Positions 8,501 to 20,289 of a stretch of 64,000 bases of DNA are shown piece by piece. Source of the stretch: Frigoribacterium sp. PhB116 (lineage in GTDB: Bacteria; Actinomycetota; Actinomycetes; Actinomycetales; Microbacteriaceae); assembly GCF_004364285.1 (NCBI RefSeq), contig NZ_SOBE01000001.1:682001-746000 (forward strand), in the 5' to 3' direction. The notes under the pieces are model-generated. The model ran no database searches and was not told the origin of the DNA. It saw nothing but the letters and a program-made list of their open reading frames with translations. The position numbers were made by a program, and so were the translations under genes. The first letter of the stretch is position 1. Each line of letters begins with the position of its first letter.

Positions 8501-11388
8501 TCGGCCCGTGCCGAGATGCCGATCCGTACCTTGCCGCTGGCGCGCGCGCCCAGGCCGTCGACGACGGTGTAGGTGAAGGTGTCGGTGCCCGCGCTCGTGC
8601 CGTTGGCCTGGTACTCGATCGAGTCCGTCCCGACGCTCGTCACGCTGCCCTTCTCCGGGTTCGTGCCGACGCCGAGCAGCGAGACGCTGTCCCCGTCGGG
8701 GTCGACGCCGTCGAGGGGCACGGTCACGCGGACGGACTCGCCCGCGACGACCCGGGCCGTCACGGTCTGGGGCACGGGCGGGTTGTTCGTCGCCACGTCG
8801 GCCTCGCGCACCGCGATGGTGACCTGCGCGGTGTCGCGTTGACCGTCGCGTCCCTCCACCGCGTAGACGGCGGTCACGTTCCCGGGCGTCGTCGGGGCGA
8901 GGTACCGCAGGATCGAGCCGGACGCGAAGAGCAGCCCGCCGTCCGTCGGGACGTCCTGGACGAGGTCGGGCACCAGCGTGATCTCGTCGCCGTCGGGCTG
9001 TTCGTCGTTGGCCAGCACGTCGATGTCGATGGCGTCGCCGACGCGCACGGTGACCTGGTCGTCGGTCGCGACGGGCGGCTGCGTCTGCGAACGCCGCGGC
9101 GTCTCGATGACGGTGACCGTGCCCTCGGCCGAGGCCAGGCCGTTGGTGACCGTGTAGGTGAAGGTGACCGGTCCCTCGTCGAGGGGCGCGGCCAGGGTCA
9201 GGCGCAGGTACCGCTGGTCGAGCGTCTCGACGCGGACGCCGGACGACAGCGGGACCTCGGAGGTGGACGTCACCATCAGCACGTTGCCGGCAGGGTCGTG
9301 GTCCGTCGCCACCACGTCGAGGGTCTGGCTGCTGAGGGTCTCGACGAAGACCGTCTTCGGCGTCGTGACGGGCGGGCTCGACGGATCGGGCGGCGACTGG
9401 ACGTCGACCCTGATGGTGCCGGTCGCGGTCTGGTCGCCGTCGGTGACGGCGTACTCCAGGTTGTGGGTGCGGACCTCGTCGCTGACGAACCGGAACGTGC
9501 CTGCCTCGTAGCTCGGCGTGACGGTCGAGCCGTTCTTCGCCGGCACGCTGTTGAGCCGGATGGAGCCGGAGCCCCCGCTCGCGTACGGGAGGGGACGCAC
9601 CGTGATCTGCTGGCCCGCGTAGGCCTGCACCGAGAAGGAGTCGGCGGTGAGCGGCGACGACCCCGCGACGCGGATCGTCATGCTCCCTCGGCCCTCGACC
9701 TGGCCGTCCGAGACGACGAGCCCGACGTCGAGCGTCGTGGCGCCGGCGCCCGCGTCCTGGTAGACGACGTCGCCCGACGGCTTGTACGAGACGCCCTCGC
9801 CGCCGGCGGCACTGGTCAGGTAGAACGCGTCGCCGTCGGGATCGACCCAGTCGCCTAGCACGGAGGTCGTCACGCGCCCCGACGACGACACGTCGGCCGA
9901 GGTCCGCCGCACCTGTGCCGGGGGGCTGTTCTCGCCGGGCGCTCGCACGGTGACGGTCACGGTCGCCGTCGCGGTCCCCCCGCGCCCGTCGCTGATCGTG
10001 TAGTCGAAGCTGAACGACCCGGTCGCCTCGTCCGTGAGGGTGAGCAGCACCTGCTGGCGGTCGTTCACGACGTCGAGGCGGCCCGTCGCCGGGTCGAGGT
10101 CGGACACCTGGTCGACGACGAGGGGGTCGCCGTTGGGGTCGTAGTCGTTCAGCAGGACGGAGAGGGTGCTGGCCCGACCCGGGCGCGCGCCGAGGTCGTC
10201 GTCGATCGCCACCGGGGGCTTCTGGTCGGGATCGAGCTCAGGCGGCTCGTCGGTGGTGTCGTTCTCTTCTTCTTGCTGCTCGTCGTCGCGGTCGAGGAGC
10301 TCGTCCCAGTTGTCGATCAGCTGGCCGCGGCTCTGCACGGCCCAGCTGCTGCCCCCGACGGGGTCGCTGAGCACGGTCCGACGACCGTTGACGTCGAAGA
10401 CCAGTGCGGCCGCCCCCGGCACGCCGTCGAGCTGCATCACGCCGCCCCGAGCCCGCGAGCAGTCGCTCCAGGCGGTGCCGCCCGACCAGGCCGCGTACGT
10501 GCACGTCCCGACGACAGCCGGCCGTGCGGGCAGCCCCGTCTGGTCGGTGACGACCTCGCTCGGCTCGCCCCCGTCGAACGGGACCCGCAGCAGCGACGTG
10601 CTCGTCGCCACCAGGACGCCGTCGCCCTCGTCGGAGGCCTGCTGGAGCGCGAGCCCGCCCGCGGCGGAGCTCGAGAGGTCGACCTCGTCGCCGTCCACGA
10701 CGAGACGCCCGGCCTCGACGTCGAGCACGGCCCAGTGCGTGCCCACGCTCGTGACCTGGTGCTCGCCGGGGCCCGTCAGGGACGTCGACCGGGTCGAGTC
10801 GACGTCGAAGGCGTCGCCGGGGCCCACGCGCGACACGTCGCCGCTGGCGGCCGAGAAGACGGTGACCGTGCCGTCCGGGGCGACGCTCGTGACGGCGTCC
10901 TCGCCGAGGCTGAGGTCGGCGTCGTCCTCCGCGCTGAACGTCGCCAGGTCGGAGACGGGCAGGCTCCACAGCTCGCCCGTGCCGCCCGACACGACCACGG
11001 CCCGGTCGCCGGACAGGAGGACGTCGGGCGAGTCGGGCGGCAGGGGCACGCTCTCGCCGATGGTGGAGGTCGCCGGGTCGACGATGCCGACGGTCGCGCT
11101 GCTCCGGTCGACCATGAGGACGGCGTCGGACGACTGCGCGACGGACAGGTCGCCTCCGGTGCTCCTGACGGCCGCGTTCAGCTCGGCGACATCGGTGTTC
11201 GCCCGGCCCAGCGCCGTGCGCGAGCCGTTCGCGACCCAGACGGTGCCGTCGTCGAGATCGAGGCGCTGGGCCTCGTAGCCCGTGCTGGCCACGGCCACGG
11301 TGACGACGAGCGCCGTGACGGCGACCACGCTCACGCCGGTCGCCACGGCGGACCGACGTGACCGGGCCCAGGCGCCGAGGCGCGTCAC
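5524..11388 (-). CDS. giant surface protein with beta-propeller-like, tandem Ig-like and FN3 domains
   Basis: 1,954 aa from the GTG at 11388, chosen because it overlaps the kinase stop in GTGA, like its neighbours. One hydrophobic segment at residues ~15-37 serves as signal anchor. Residues ~40-330 have repeated short beta motifs that look like a propeller. A very acidic linker (~355-395) precedes about eleven Ig/cadherin-like repeats to ~1445, several with motifs such as VLANDEQPDGDEITL and VLDNDSDPDGG, typical of calcium-binding tandem-95/VCBS-like repeats. Three or four FN3 domains (~1468-1850) follow. Cys residues appear only near the C-terminus (for example DCGLTTVC, RGCRSGATRVEC), suggesting disulfides outside the cell. 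There is no LPXTG motif or C-terminal membrane segment, so it is likely held by its N-terminus. An adhesin or wall-spanning sensor is plausible; the function is unknown. Confidence 0.85.
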   Translation of the reverse strand: MTRLGAWARSRRSAVATGVSVVAVTALVVTVAVASTGYEAQRLDLDDGTVWVANGSRTALGRANTDVAELNAAVRSTGGDLSVAQSSDAVLMVDRSSATVGIVDPATSTIGESVPLPPDSPDVLLSGDRAVVVSGGTGELWSLPVSDLATFSAEDDADLSLGEDAVTSVAPDGTVTVFSAASGDVSRVGPGDAFDVDSTRSTSLTGPGEHQVTSVGTHWAVLDVEAGRLVVDGDEVDLSSSAAGGLALQQASDEGDGVLVATSTSLLRVPFDGGEPSEVVTDQTGLPARPAVVGTCTYAAWSGGTAWSDCSRARGGVMQLDGVPGAAALVFDVNGRRTVLSDPVGGSSWAVQSRGQLIDNWDELLDRDDEQQEEENDTTDEPPELDPDQKPPVAIDDDLGARPGRASTLSVLLNDYDPNGDPLVVDQVSDLDPATGRLDVVNDRQQVLLTLTDEATGSFSFDYTISDGRGGTATATVTVTVRAPGENSPPAQVRRTSADVSSSGRVTTSVLGDWVDPDGDAFYLTSAAGGEGVSYKPSGDVVYQDAGAGATTLDVGLVVSDGQVEGRGSMTIRVAGSSPLTADSFSVQAYAGQQITVRPLPYASGGSGSIRLNSVPAKNGSTVTPSYEAGTFRFVSDEVRTHNLEYAVTDGDQTATGTIRVDVQSPPDPSSPPVTTPKTVFVETLSSQTLDVVATDHDPAGNVLMVTSTSEVPLSSGVRVETLDQRYLRLTLAAPLDEGPVTFTYTVTNGLASAEGTVTVIETPRRSQTQPPVATDDQVTVRVGDAIDIDVLANDEQPDGDEITLVPDLVQDVPTDGGLLFASGSILRYLAPTTPGNVTAVYAVEGRDGQRDTAQVTIAVREADVATNNPPVPQTVTARVVAGESVRVTVPLDGVDPDGDSVSLLGVGTNPEKGSVTSVGTDSIEYQANGTSAGTDTFTYTVVDGLGARASGKVRIGISARADGSRNPIAVADDVTMRPGGTITVRVLDNDSDPDGGALSVTGVEANDADTTAEVVDGTMIAVRPPAAEGQYGLVYTVENEQGGSSSSFVTVNVDADAPLNHPVVDDTVLDLSDIAGRQSVDVNVLTNVFFADGPVSSLGLDLEPGYDTTSQITPDRRVRVTITDSSQIIPFSVSHPDDPAVRTYAFVRVPGFDDALPQLDKTARPLTVVSGDRLTIDLTRYVIAAGGKSIRLTGDDSVMATHADGSDLVVGPTTLAYTSEELYFGTASVSFEVTDGSSADDPSGRTATLVLPITVTPRENQPPTFTGTSVDLEPGQSRTLDLQRLTSYPYPDDLSELRWSADAQAVPGFAVSVSGRDITITADSGTPKGTTRALPVSVADAVTTGQAGAIRLAVVGSSRPLAQPAADTQAVRRGTSASIDVLANDQATNPFPGQPLRVVDIRGLGGGGLPAGVSVTPSADNRTLAVTVGQGAQPGDTNLQYRVADVTDDPDRYVWGNVTISVQDVPDAPAAPVRTGTFTGGQLTLSYAAPQANNSPLTRFRLTGTGSAGGSYSKDCGLTTVCTLTDLDPEQTFRFTVVATNGLGDSAPSAASPSYSADFVPAAPTGVTVTPSSTTPNELVVRWNPVPKPERGTPVLGAGGYVVEVTGPADAPGAIASSTTTASFAGTPGAAYDVRVYAKNRAQVSSEADWARSGVARGTAVGTPGSFAVTATSTANDATVRWTAPVAAGGATMTFSVYRQSGSAAPAQGCTASGQRIVENTSATVVDDSPPEGSYTYTVVASNGLFCSSAIAASESVTPPGKATGTVRVVSTGDSGLFKLAVDQVNASGAVDKYQYRVAGGAWADVPTGGDRTIANDAANGSIVTVAFRGCRSGATRVECGPASDAVSAVPLTTRAPSAICNVGQPLDVVDPRNASEAVLTSMSVQFRLVTLDVGGIPLAREWASAGPDDDVPYTRTSVVPSNADAVRVVSRVDANGATYDDPKYLETACSAG

Positions 11389-12815
11389 TCGCCGCCCCCG
11401 GCCACGGCACACTGCTCGCCGCTCGGCTCGCCGCTCTGGCCAGCCCGGTTGACGCTCACCGTGATGCAGAGCTGCTCGCCCGTGTCGGAGGCGCTGGCCA
11501 CGAAGCGGTTGGACGTCTGCTGGCTCGTGTCCGAGCCCGTCGAGATGATGTAGGCGTCGCCCGAGCGGAGGCCCGGGTCGCTCCAGGTGAAGACGACGGA
11601 CGAGCCCTCGGTCGTGGCCGAGATCTCGGAGACGCGCGGGATCTCGGTCGACGTGGCCCGCACGAGGACGAGCGTGGCCGTCGCGCCCAGGCCGATGGCG
11701 ACGACGGCCGCGGCGACGAGCGACCAGACGAGCACGAGGGCACGACGGCTGCGGGGCGCTGGTCGGGTCCCCGTGCTGCGCGGCACCGCCCTGCTGTGCC
11801 CGAGTCCCGAGCCGTGGACGGCCGCCGCCTGCGCCTCCGTCACGCGACGGCGTCGGCGACGACGTCGGGTCGACTGCACCGGGGCGGCACCGCGGAGGCG
11901 CGTCCTGTCCTCGAGGTCGGCCACCGTCGCGAGGGCCCAGTCGTCGACCGCGACCTCGATCGGGGTCTGCCCCACGCCGAGCTCGGACTCGACCTGCTGC
12001 AGCTCGCGCAGCAGCTCGAGGACGCTCGCCTGCCGCTGCTCCGGTCGCCTCGACATCGCCCGGGCGAGGATGCGCTCGAGGCTCGCGGGGACGTCGGTGC
12101 GGCCGGTCGGCGCCAACTTCGCCTTGTCGATCCGCCCGATCAGGTCGGAGGCGCCGTTCTTGTCGCTGCCGAGGATCTCGAAGGGGCTGCGGCCGGCGAG
12201 CAGCGAGTACACGGTCGCGCCCAGCGACCAGACCTCGGACTCGATCGTGCCGTTCGTCTCGTCGAGGAGGACCTCGGGCGCCGACCAGGGGATCGACATG
12301 CCCACCGCCTCCTGCGGCTCGCTCTCGCTCAGCGAGGCGGCGATGCCGAAGTCGGACAGGACGGGGTGGCCGTAGGCCGTCATGAGGATGTTCGAGGGCT
12401 TGACGTCGCGGTGAAGCACGCCCTGACGGTGAGCCGTCTCGACGGCGCTGCCGATCTTGACGCCGATCCGCAGCACGTCCGCGACCGGGATGCGGTCGCG
12501 GCGGTAGCGCTCGCTGAGCGACGACGAGCAGAGCTCCATGACGAGGTACGGGCGGCCGTCGGCCGACACGCTCGCCTGGTACACGGTGAGGATCGAGGGG
12601 TGCGCGCTCAGCTGGGCCATGAGGTTGGCCTCGGCCTGGAACATCTGGCGGACCTGGTCGTTCACGACCTCGGTCAGCATGACCTTGACGGCGACCTGAC
12701 GCCTCGGCATGTTCTGCTCGTAGAGGAAGACGTCGGCGAAGCCGCCGGAGCCGAGCACGTGGACATGCGAGAAACCGGGCAGCACCGGCGGCGGGGACGG
12801 CAGTCGTCGTGCCAC
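11385..12815 (-). CDS. transmembrane Ser/Thr protein kinase with FN3-like ectodomain
   Basis: 476 aa, GTG start with a strong AGGAGG six nt upstream. The kinase domain spans residues ~15-270: glycine loop GSGGFADV (22-29), ATP lysine in VAVKV (Lys44), catalytic HRDVKPSN (Asp137), DFG (155-157) and SAPE (178-181). A basic juxtamembrane stretch (RRRRRRRR near 317-324) precedes a membrane helix at ~360-385. The exported tail (391-476) resembles one fibronectin type III domain and has two Cys. This is a Hanks-type PknB-like layout, but with a single FN3-like sensor instead of PASTA repeats. Neighbouring PP2C and FHA genes supply the opposing phosphatase and a phosphothreonine reader. The gene is coupled to the giant FN3/Ig protein by a GTGA overlap, so the kinase may monitor it (inference). 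Confidence 0.93.
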   Translation of the reverse strand: MARRLPSPPPVLPGFSHVHVLGSGGFADVFLYEQNMPRRQVAVKVMLTEVVNDQVRQMFQAEANLMAQLSAHPSILTVYQASVSADGRPYLVMELCSSSLSERYRRDRIPVADVLRIGVKIGSAVETAHRQGVLHRDVKPSNILMTAYGHPVLSDFGIAASLSESEPQEAVGMSIPWSAPEVLLDETNGTIESEVWSLGATVYSLLAGRSPFEILGSDKNGASDLIGRIDKAKLAPTGRTDVPASLERILARAMSRRPEQRQASVLELLRELQQVESELGVGQTPIEVAVDDWALATVADLEDRTRLRGAAPVQSTRRRRRRRRVTEAQAAAVHGSGLGHSRAVPRSTGTRPAPRSRRALVLVWSLVAAAVVAIGLGATATLVLVRATSTEIPRVSEISATTEGSSVVFTWSDPGLRSGDAYIISTGSDTSQQTSNRFVASASDTGEQLCITVSVNRAGQSGEPSGEQCAVAGGGE

Positions 12816-12883
12816 GTCACCCTCCTCGGCTGTCTCCGGCGTGCGCCCGCGCAGGACGCGCCGACACGCTGCCGGCCCTCGCC

Positions 12884-12889
12884 ATTGTA
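12884..12889 (-). promoter_or_regulatory. candidate -10 element of the kinase operon
   Basis: On the minus strand the hexamer TACAAT lies about 69 nt before the kinase GTG, giving a leader of roughly 60 nt with a strong ribosome-binding site. No clear -35 is visible, which is common in high-GC actinobacteria. Confidence 0.4.
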
Positions 12890-12911
12890 GGTCGGGCCCT
12901 CGGGGGCCGTG

Positions 12912-12960
12912 CCCCGTCCGGCTCGGACGGGGGACGACCGACGGGCCCCCACTTCGGGGG
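12912..12960. terminator. hairpins between the PP2C and kinase genes
   Basis: A perfect 9-bp stem with a 3-nt loop (CCCCGTCCG gct CGGACGGGG, 12912-12932) is followed by a 5-bp stem CCCCC/GGGGG (12946-12960). There is no T-tract. The placement, just after the PP2C stop and before the kinase promoter on the minus strand, suggests a terminator or attenuator separating the FHA-PP2C unit from the kinase unit. It could instead be a regulator-binding palindrome. Confidence 0.45.
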
Positions 12961-12998
12961 AGGAAGAACGCCTCGACGCCTGTGGACGACGGCCGCGG

Positions 12999-13789
<791 letters not shown>

Positions 13790-13793
<4 letters not shown>

Positions 13794-14338
13794 GGGCGAG
13801 GTCCTTCGTGGGCTGAGGGTCGGGGAGGCGGGAGGATCTCGAGGAGGTTGCCGTCGCCGACGTCCACTATGGTCCCTGCCAGCGCCACGGACGACTCGCC
13901 CTGCCGGAGAGTCACGGGAAGGCGTCCGGGCATCGTCACGACCGTGCCGTTCGTCGAGCGCAGGTCGGTGACGACGACGGTCGCGCCCACCTGCTCGACG
14001 CGGACGTGGCTGCCCGAGACCTCGCCGGTCGGCGAGGGCACGACGACGAGGACCATCGGGGCACCGGTCGGGACACGCGGGGCAGCCGGTCGTCGACCGA
14101 CGACGACGGGGCCCTCGAGCCGATGGCTCTCGCCGCCCACGCGGAGCGCGTGCACCCGACGGGCGGGCTGCGCGGGCGGGGCCGGGGGCACGGGCGGTGC
14201 GCTGCGGCGCTCGTCGTGGGTCCTGGCGCGGGGACGCACGACCGTGTCGTCGTCAGGGACCGGTGACGTCGCGGCCCCACGGACGACGAGGACGGTGTCG
14301 TCGAGTTCCTCGCCGTCGTGTGGATCGGATCGTGTCAC
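13790..14338 (-). CDS. FHA-domain protein
   Basis: 182 aa from the GTG at 14338 (VTRSDPHDGEELDDTVLV), which has GAGGACACC just upstream; an in-frame open stretch extends further upstream but lacks coding character. The N-terminal ~75 residues are acidic then Pro/Arg rich, with TVLV and TVVRPR segments that could be phosphorylated at Thr. The C-terminal FHA domain shows VVVGRRP, SGSHVRV and DLRSTNGTVV, the phosphothreonine-binding residues. FHA proteins read Thr phosphorylation by PknB-type kinases. It is translationally coupled to the phosphatase. Confidence 0.88.
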
Positions 14339-14387
14339 GGTGTCCTCACGAGGGGGTGGTCGAGGAGGCGCGTCACGCCTCGCGACC

Positions 14388-14393
14388 ACGCTA
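14388..14393 (-). promoter_or_regulatory. candidate -10 element of the FHA-PP2C unit
   Basis: Minus-strand TAGCGT, about 50 nt before the FHA GTG, giving a short leader with a ribosome-binding site. It is divergent to the ogt promoter. Confidence 0.4.
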
Positions 14394-14515
14394 CCGGTCG
14401 ATCGCTCCCCACCTCCGCGCGTCGCGCCTCCTGGCGAGGTCCCTCCCCAGGATCCGCCGGCCTCACCCTCTCCACAAGTGCCGCAGCCGAGCACGACCTC
14501 GCGGGAGCACCTCCG

Positions 14516-14521
14516 TAGCGT
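14516..14521 (+). promoter_or_regulatory. candidate -10 of ogt, leaderless type
   Basis: TAGCGT ends 6 nt before the ogt ATG, so transcription would begin at or next to the start codon. No ribosome-binding site is visible, which agrees with a leaderless message. Confidence 0.5.
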
Positions 14522-14527
14522 GCCCCC

Positions 14528-15088
14528 ATGCCCGACCTCACCCTCGTCCCTCCGCTGGCGCCGGGGCTGCACGACGACCCGGGCGACGTGCGCTTCGTGC
14601 GGCTCCACTCCCCCGTCGGTCGGATCGAGATCCACAGTCGACGGGACGCCGTGGAACGCGTCCTCGTCGACGACGGACGAGGCCTGCCCCACGACGGGCT
14701 CGTCGAGCACTCGGACGACCTGCTCGAGGCCGCCCGACGGCAGGTGCACGACTACTTCGACGGCCGACGTCGTCAGTTCGACCTCCCTGTCAGGCCGATC
14801 GGCACCGCCTTCCAGCTGTCCGTCTGGTCGGCGCTCGTCTCGGTCCCGTGGGGGCTGACGACGACCTACGGGCGCCTCGGCGGTGCTGTGGGGAGCCCGC
14901 AGGCCGGGCGGGCCGTCGGCGGCGCCGTCGCGTCGAACCCCCTGCCGTTGCTCGTCCCGTGCCACCGGGTCCTCGGCCGGACGGGCGGCGTCACCGGCTA
15001 CACGGTCGGCCGGGGCGTGCCGACCAAACAGTGGCTGCTGCGCCACGAGGGCATCGTCTACCGGATCGGGCCCGTGCCGGTCGTCTGA
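14528..15088 (+). CDS. ogt: methylated-DNA--[protein]-cysteine S-methyltransferase
   Basis: 186 aa. The active-site motif VPCHRVLGRTG (Cys in PCHRV) and the helix-turn-helix region FQLSVWSALVSVPWGLTTTYG are both present, defining the Ogt/MGMT family. It removes O6-alkyl groups from guanine in a suicide reaction on its Cys. The N-terminal half is the usual diverged family domain. It starts at an ATG 6 nt after a TAGCGT hexamer. The 3' end overlaps the end of the convergent yaaA by 31 nt. Confidence 0.92.
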   Translation: MPDLTLVPPLAPGLHDDPGDVRFVRLHSPVGRIEIHSRRDAVERVLVDDGRGLPHDGLVEHSDDLLEAARRQVHDYFDGRRRQFDLPVRPIGTAFQLSVWSALVSVPWGLTTTYGRLGGAVGSPQAGRAVGGAVASNPLPLLVPCHRVLGRTGGVTGYTVGRGVPTKQWLLRHEGIVYRIGPVPVV

Positions 15089-15858
15089 CCGGGGTCCCCG
15101 AGCAGCGATTCGGACACCAGGACGAGCTCACCCTCGGCCGACGGCTCGAGGACGATGCCGGCCCTCCGGGCCCACGCGAGGAGGTCGTCCAGCCCGGCGA
15201 GCTCGGGGCGGTCCTGGAGGAGGCGACCGACGAGCAGCCCCTTCGACTTCTTGTTGAAGTGGTTGAGGGCTCGACGTCGACCGGACGCGTCGGACACGAC
15301 ACGGACGAAGACCGACCCGGGGCACGGAGCAGGCCCGAGCGCGACATAGCCCTCGGAACGGAGGTCGACGACGAACTCCCCTGACTCGACGACGTCGGCC
15401 AGGACGGACGCTACCGAGTCGGACCAGGTGGATCGGAGCGACGCCACAGGCAGACGGGAGTCGTGGGACAGCCGGTACGCCGGGATCGGGTCCCCCGCCC
15501 GGACCAGCCCGAACAACGCAGAGTGGACGGCCACGTGCTGGTGAGCCCACCGCCAGCCCGTCTCGTCCAGCTCGTCGACCCCGACAGGATCGAACAGGAC
15601 CCCGGTGTACCGCGCCAGGGCCGGCATCGTCGGCGAGGACTCGACCCTTCTGTTGCGCTCGACCTCGTCGGCGAGACGCGGTCCGAGCTTCAGGCCGGAC
15701 ATCATCGCTTCTCGATCGGACGAGAGAGCCAGGAGGCGGTCCGTCACGTCACGACGGACCTCGCTCAGCTGCGGGAACGACAGGGACGCGAGGTCGAGCC
15801 CGGACATGCCGCTGCCCCCGTCCAGTTTGGTCTCGGACGGGGGCAGCAGGAACAGCAC
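15058..15858 (-). CDS. yaaA: YaaA/DUF328 family peroxide-stress protein
   Basis: 266 aa, GTG start. Family signatures include LLPPSETKLDGG at the N-terminus, ARYTGVLFDPVG, and NHFNKKSKG near residue 200, typical of YaaA. In E. coli YaaA lowers free iron and limits Fenton damage during peroxide stress, and it binds DNA. It begins 28 nt after the atpC stop on the same strand, so it may be read through from the ATP synthase operon. Its C-terminal codons overlap the end of ogt on the opposite strand. Confidence 0.88.
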   Translation of the reverse strand: MLFLLPPSETKLDGGSGMSGLDLASLSFPQLSEVRRDVTDRLLALSSDREAMMSGLKLGPRLADEVERNRRVESSPTMPALARYTGVLFDPVGVDELDETGWRWAHQHVAVHSALFGLVRAGDPIPAYRLSHDSRLPVASLRSTWSDSVASVLADVVESGEFVVDLRSEGYVALGPAPCPGSVFVRVVSDASGRRRALNHFNKKSKGLLVGRLLQDRPELAGLDDLLAWARRAGIVLEPSAEGELVLVSESLLGDPGQTTGTGPIR

Positions 15859-15886
15859 GGTGGATCAGGCAGGGTCGGAACGAAGG

Positions 15887-16147
15887 TCAGGCCAGCTGCG
15901 CGTTGCGCGCGACGACCGTGACCGTGTCGTTCTCGACGGAGAGGAACCCGTCGTCCGCCGTCGCCTCGACGGTCGAGCCGTCGGTCAGGCGGACGCGGAC
16001 CTTGCCCGTGGCCAGGATCGCCAGGAGAGGCTCGTGACCCGGCAGGATCCCGATCTCACCCTCAGCGGTACGGGCGACGATGGACGACGCCTCGCCCGAC
16101 CACACCTCGTGGTCGGCCGAGACGACGCTCACGGTGAGAGCAGCCAC
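15887..16147 (-). CDS. atpC: F1Fo ATP synthase subunit epsilon
   Basis: 86 aa, GTG start 2 nt after the atpD stop. The beta-sandwich domain is recognisable (LTVSVVSADHEVWSGEAS, EIGILPGHEPLLAIL). The protein is short because the C-terminal helical hairpin that inhibits the enzyme in other bacteria is essentially missing, as in several actinobacteria. It is a rotor stalk component and the last atp gene. Confidence 0.95.
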   Translation of the reverse strand: MAALTVSVVSADHEVWSGEASSIVARTAEGEIGILPGHEPLLAILATGKVRVRLTDGSTVEATADDGFLSVENDTVTVVARNAQLA

Positions 16148-16149
16148 GA

Positions 16150-17649
<1,500 letters not shown>

Positions 17650-18549
17650 CTACTTGGCCGAGCTGAGGGCGTCTGCGCCGCCCACGATCTCGGAGATCTG
17701 CTGCGTGATCTCGGCCTGGCGAGCGTTGTTCGCCAGACGGGTGAAGTCCCGGATGAGGGTGTCCGCGTTGTCGCTGGCGGCCTTCATGGCCTTCTGGCGA
17801 GCAGCGTGCTCGGACGCCGCCGACTGCAGCATCGCGTTGAAGATGCGGCTCTCGATGTAGACCGGCAGCAGCGAGTCGAGCACCTCGGTGGCGTCGGGCT
17901 CGAAGTCGTACAGCGGCAGGATCTCGTCGTCGGCGGGCGCCTCGACGCCCTCGACGACCTCGAGGGGAAGGAGACGGACGACCTCGGGAACCTGGCTGAC
18001 CATGTTCACGAAGCGGTTGTAGACGATGTGGATCTCGTCCACGCCGCCCTCGGACGCGTCCGTGAGGAACTTCGCCACGACAGCGTCGCCGATCTCCTTC
18101 GCAGTCGCGAACTCGGGCTGGTCGGTGTTGCCCGTCCAGATCTGCTCCGAGTCGCGCTTGCGGAACGCGAAGTAGTTCTGCGCCTTGCGACCGACGAGGT
18201 AGAACACGACGTCCTTGCCCTGTCCGCGCAGCAGGGTCGCGAGCTGCTCGGCCTCCTTCAGCGTGTTCGAGCTGAAGGCGCCGTTCAGGCCGCGGTCGGA
18301 CGTGAACACGACGACCGCTGCACGCTCCACGGTCGCGGGCTCGGTGGTGAGGATGTGGTCGACGTCCGAGAACGTCGCCACGGCCGAGACCGCACGCGTG
18401 ATCGCACGTGAGTACGGCCCGGAGGCCTTCATCCTGGCCTGCGCCTTCTGGATGCGCGAGGCCGAGATGAGCTCCATCGCGCGCGTGACCTTCTTGGTGG
18501 TCTGCGCGGACCGGATCCTCTGGCGGTAGACCCTTAGCTGGGCTCCCAT
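17650..18549 (-). CDS. atpG: F1Fo ATP synthase subunit gamma
   Basis: 299 aa. The N-terminal helix [20 protein letters not shown] and the C-terminal helix with [26 protein letters not shown] form the coiled-coil rotor shaft; the C-terminus ends [19 protein letters not shown]-like as in other gamma subunits. The central Rossmann-like part includes [11 protein letters not shown]. It couples Fo rotation to catalysis in F1. It lies between atpA and atpD. Confidence 0.96.
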   Translation of the reverse strand: MGAQLRVYRQRIRSAQTTKKVTRAMELISASRIQKAQARMKASGPYSRAITRAVSAVATFSDVDHILTTEPATVERAAVVVFTSDRGLNGAFSSNTLKEAEQLATLLRGQGKDVVFYLVGRKAQNYFAFRKRDSEQIWTGNTDQPEFATAKEIGDAVVAKFLTDASEGGVDEIHIVYNRFVNMVSQVPEVVRLLPLEVVEGVEAPADDEILPLYDFEPDATEVLDSLLPVYIESRIFNAMLQSAASEHAARQKAMKAASDNADTLIRDFTRLANNARQAEITQQISEIVGGADALSSAK

Positions 18550-18593
18550 GACTCTCCTGTTGTCTCGTCAGTCGTGATCGTCGGTCGAGCGCG

Positions 18594-20231
<1,638 letters not shown>

Positions 20232-20289
20232 TGTGATTCCTATTCGTAGCGAGGCTTCAGGAGGCCTCGAGTCTGTGTGGGGTGCGTGC

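Noticed and set aside
7780-9858. 692-codon plus-strand frame opposite the giant gene
   Set aside because: Composition is typical of a shadow frame (Arg, Asp, Val, Gly), with no recognisable domain.
11389-11412. Earlier start of the giant gene at 11412
   Set aside because: It would overlap the kinase by 28 nt and adds only MCRGRGRR; the GTG at 11388 gives the usual GTGA coupling and a ribosome-binding-like GGGGGCGGCGA.
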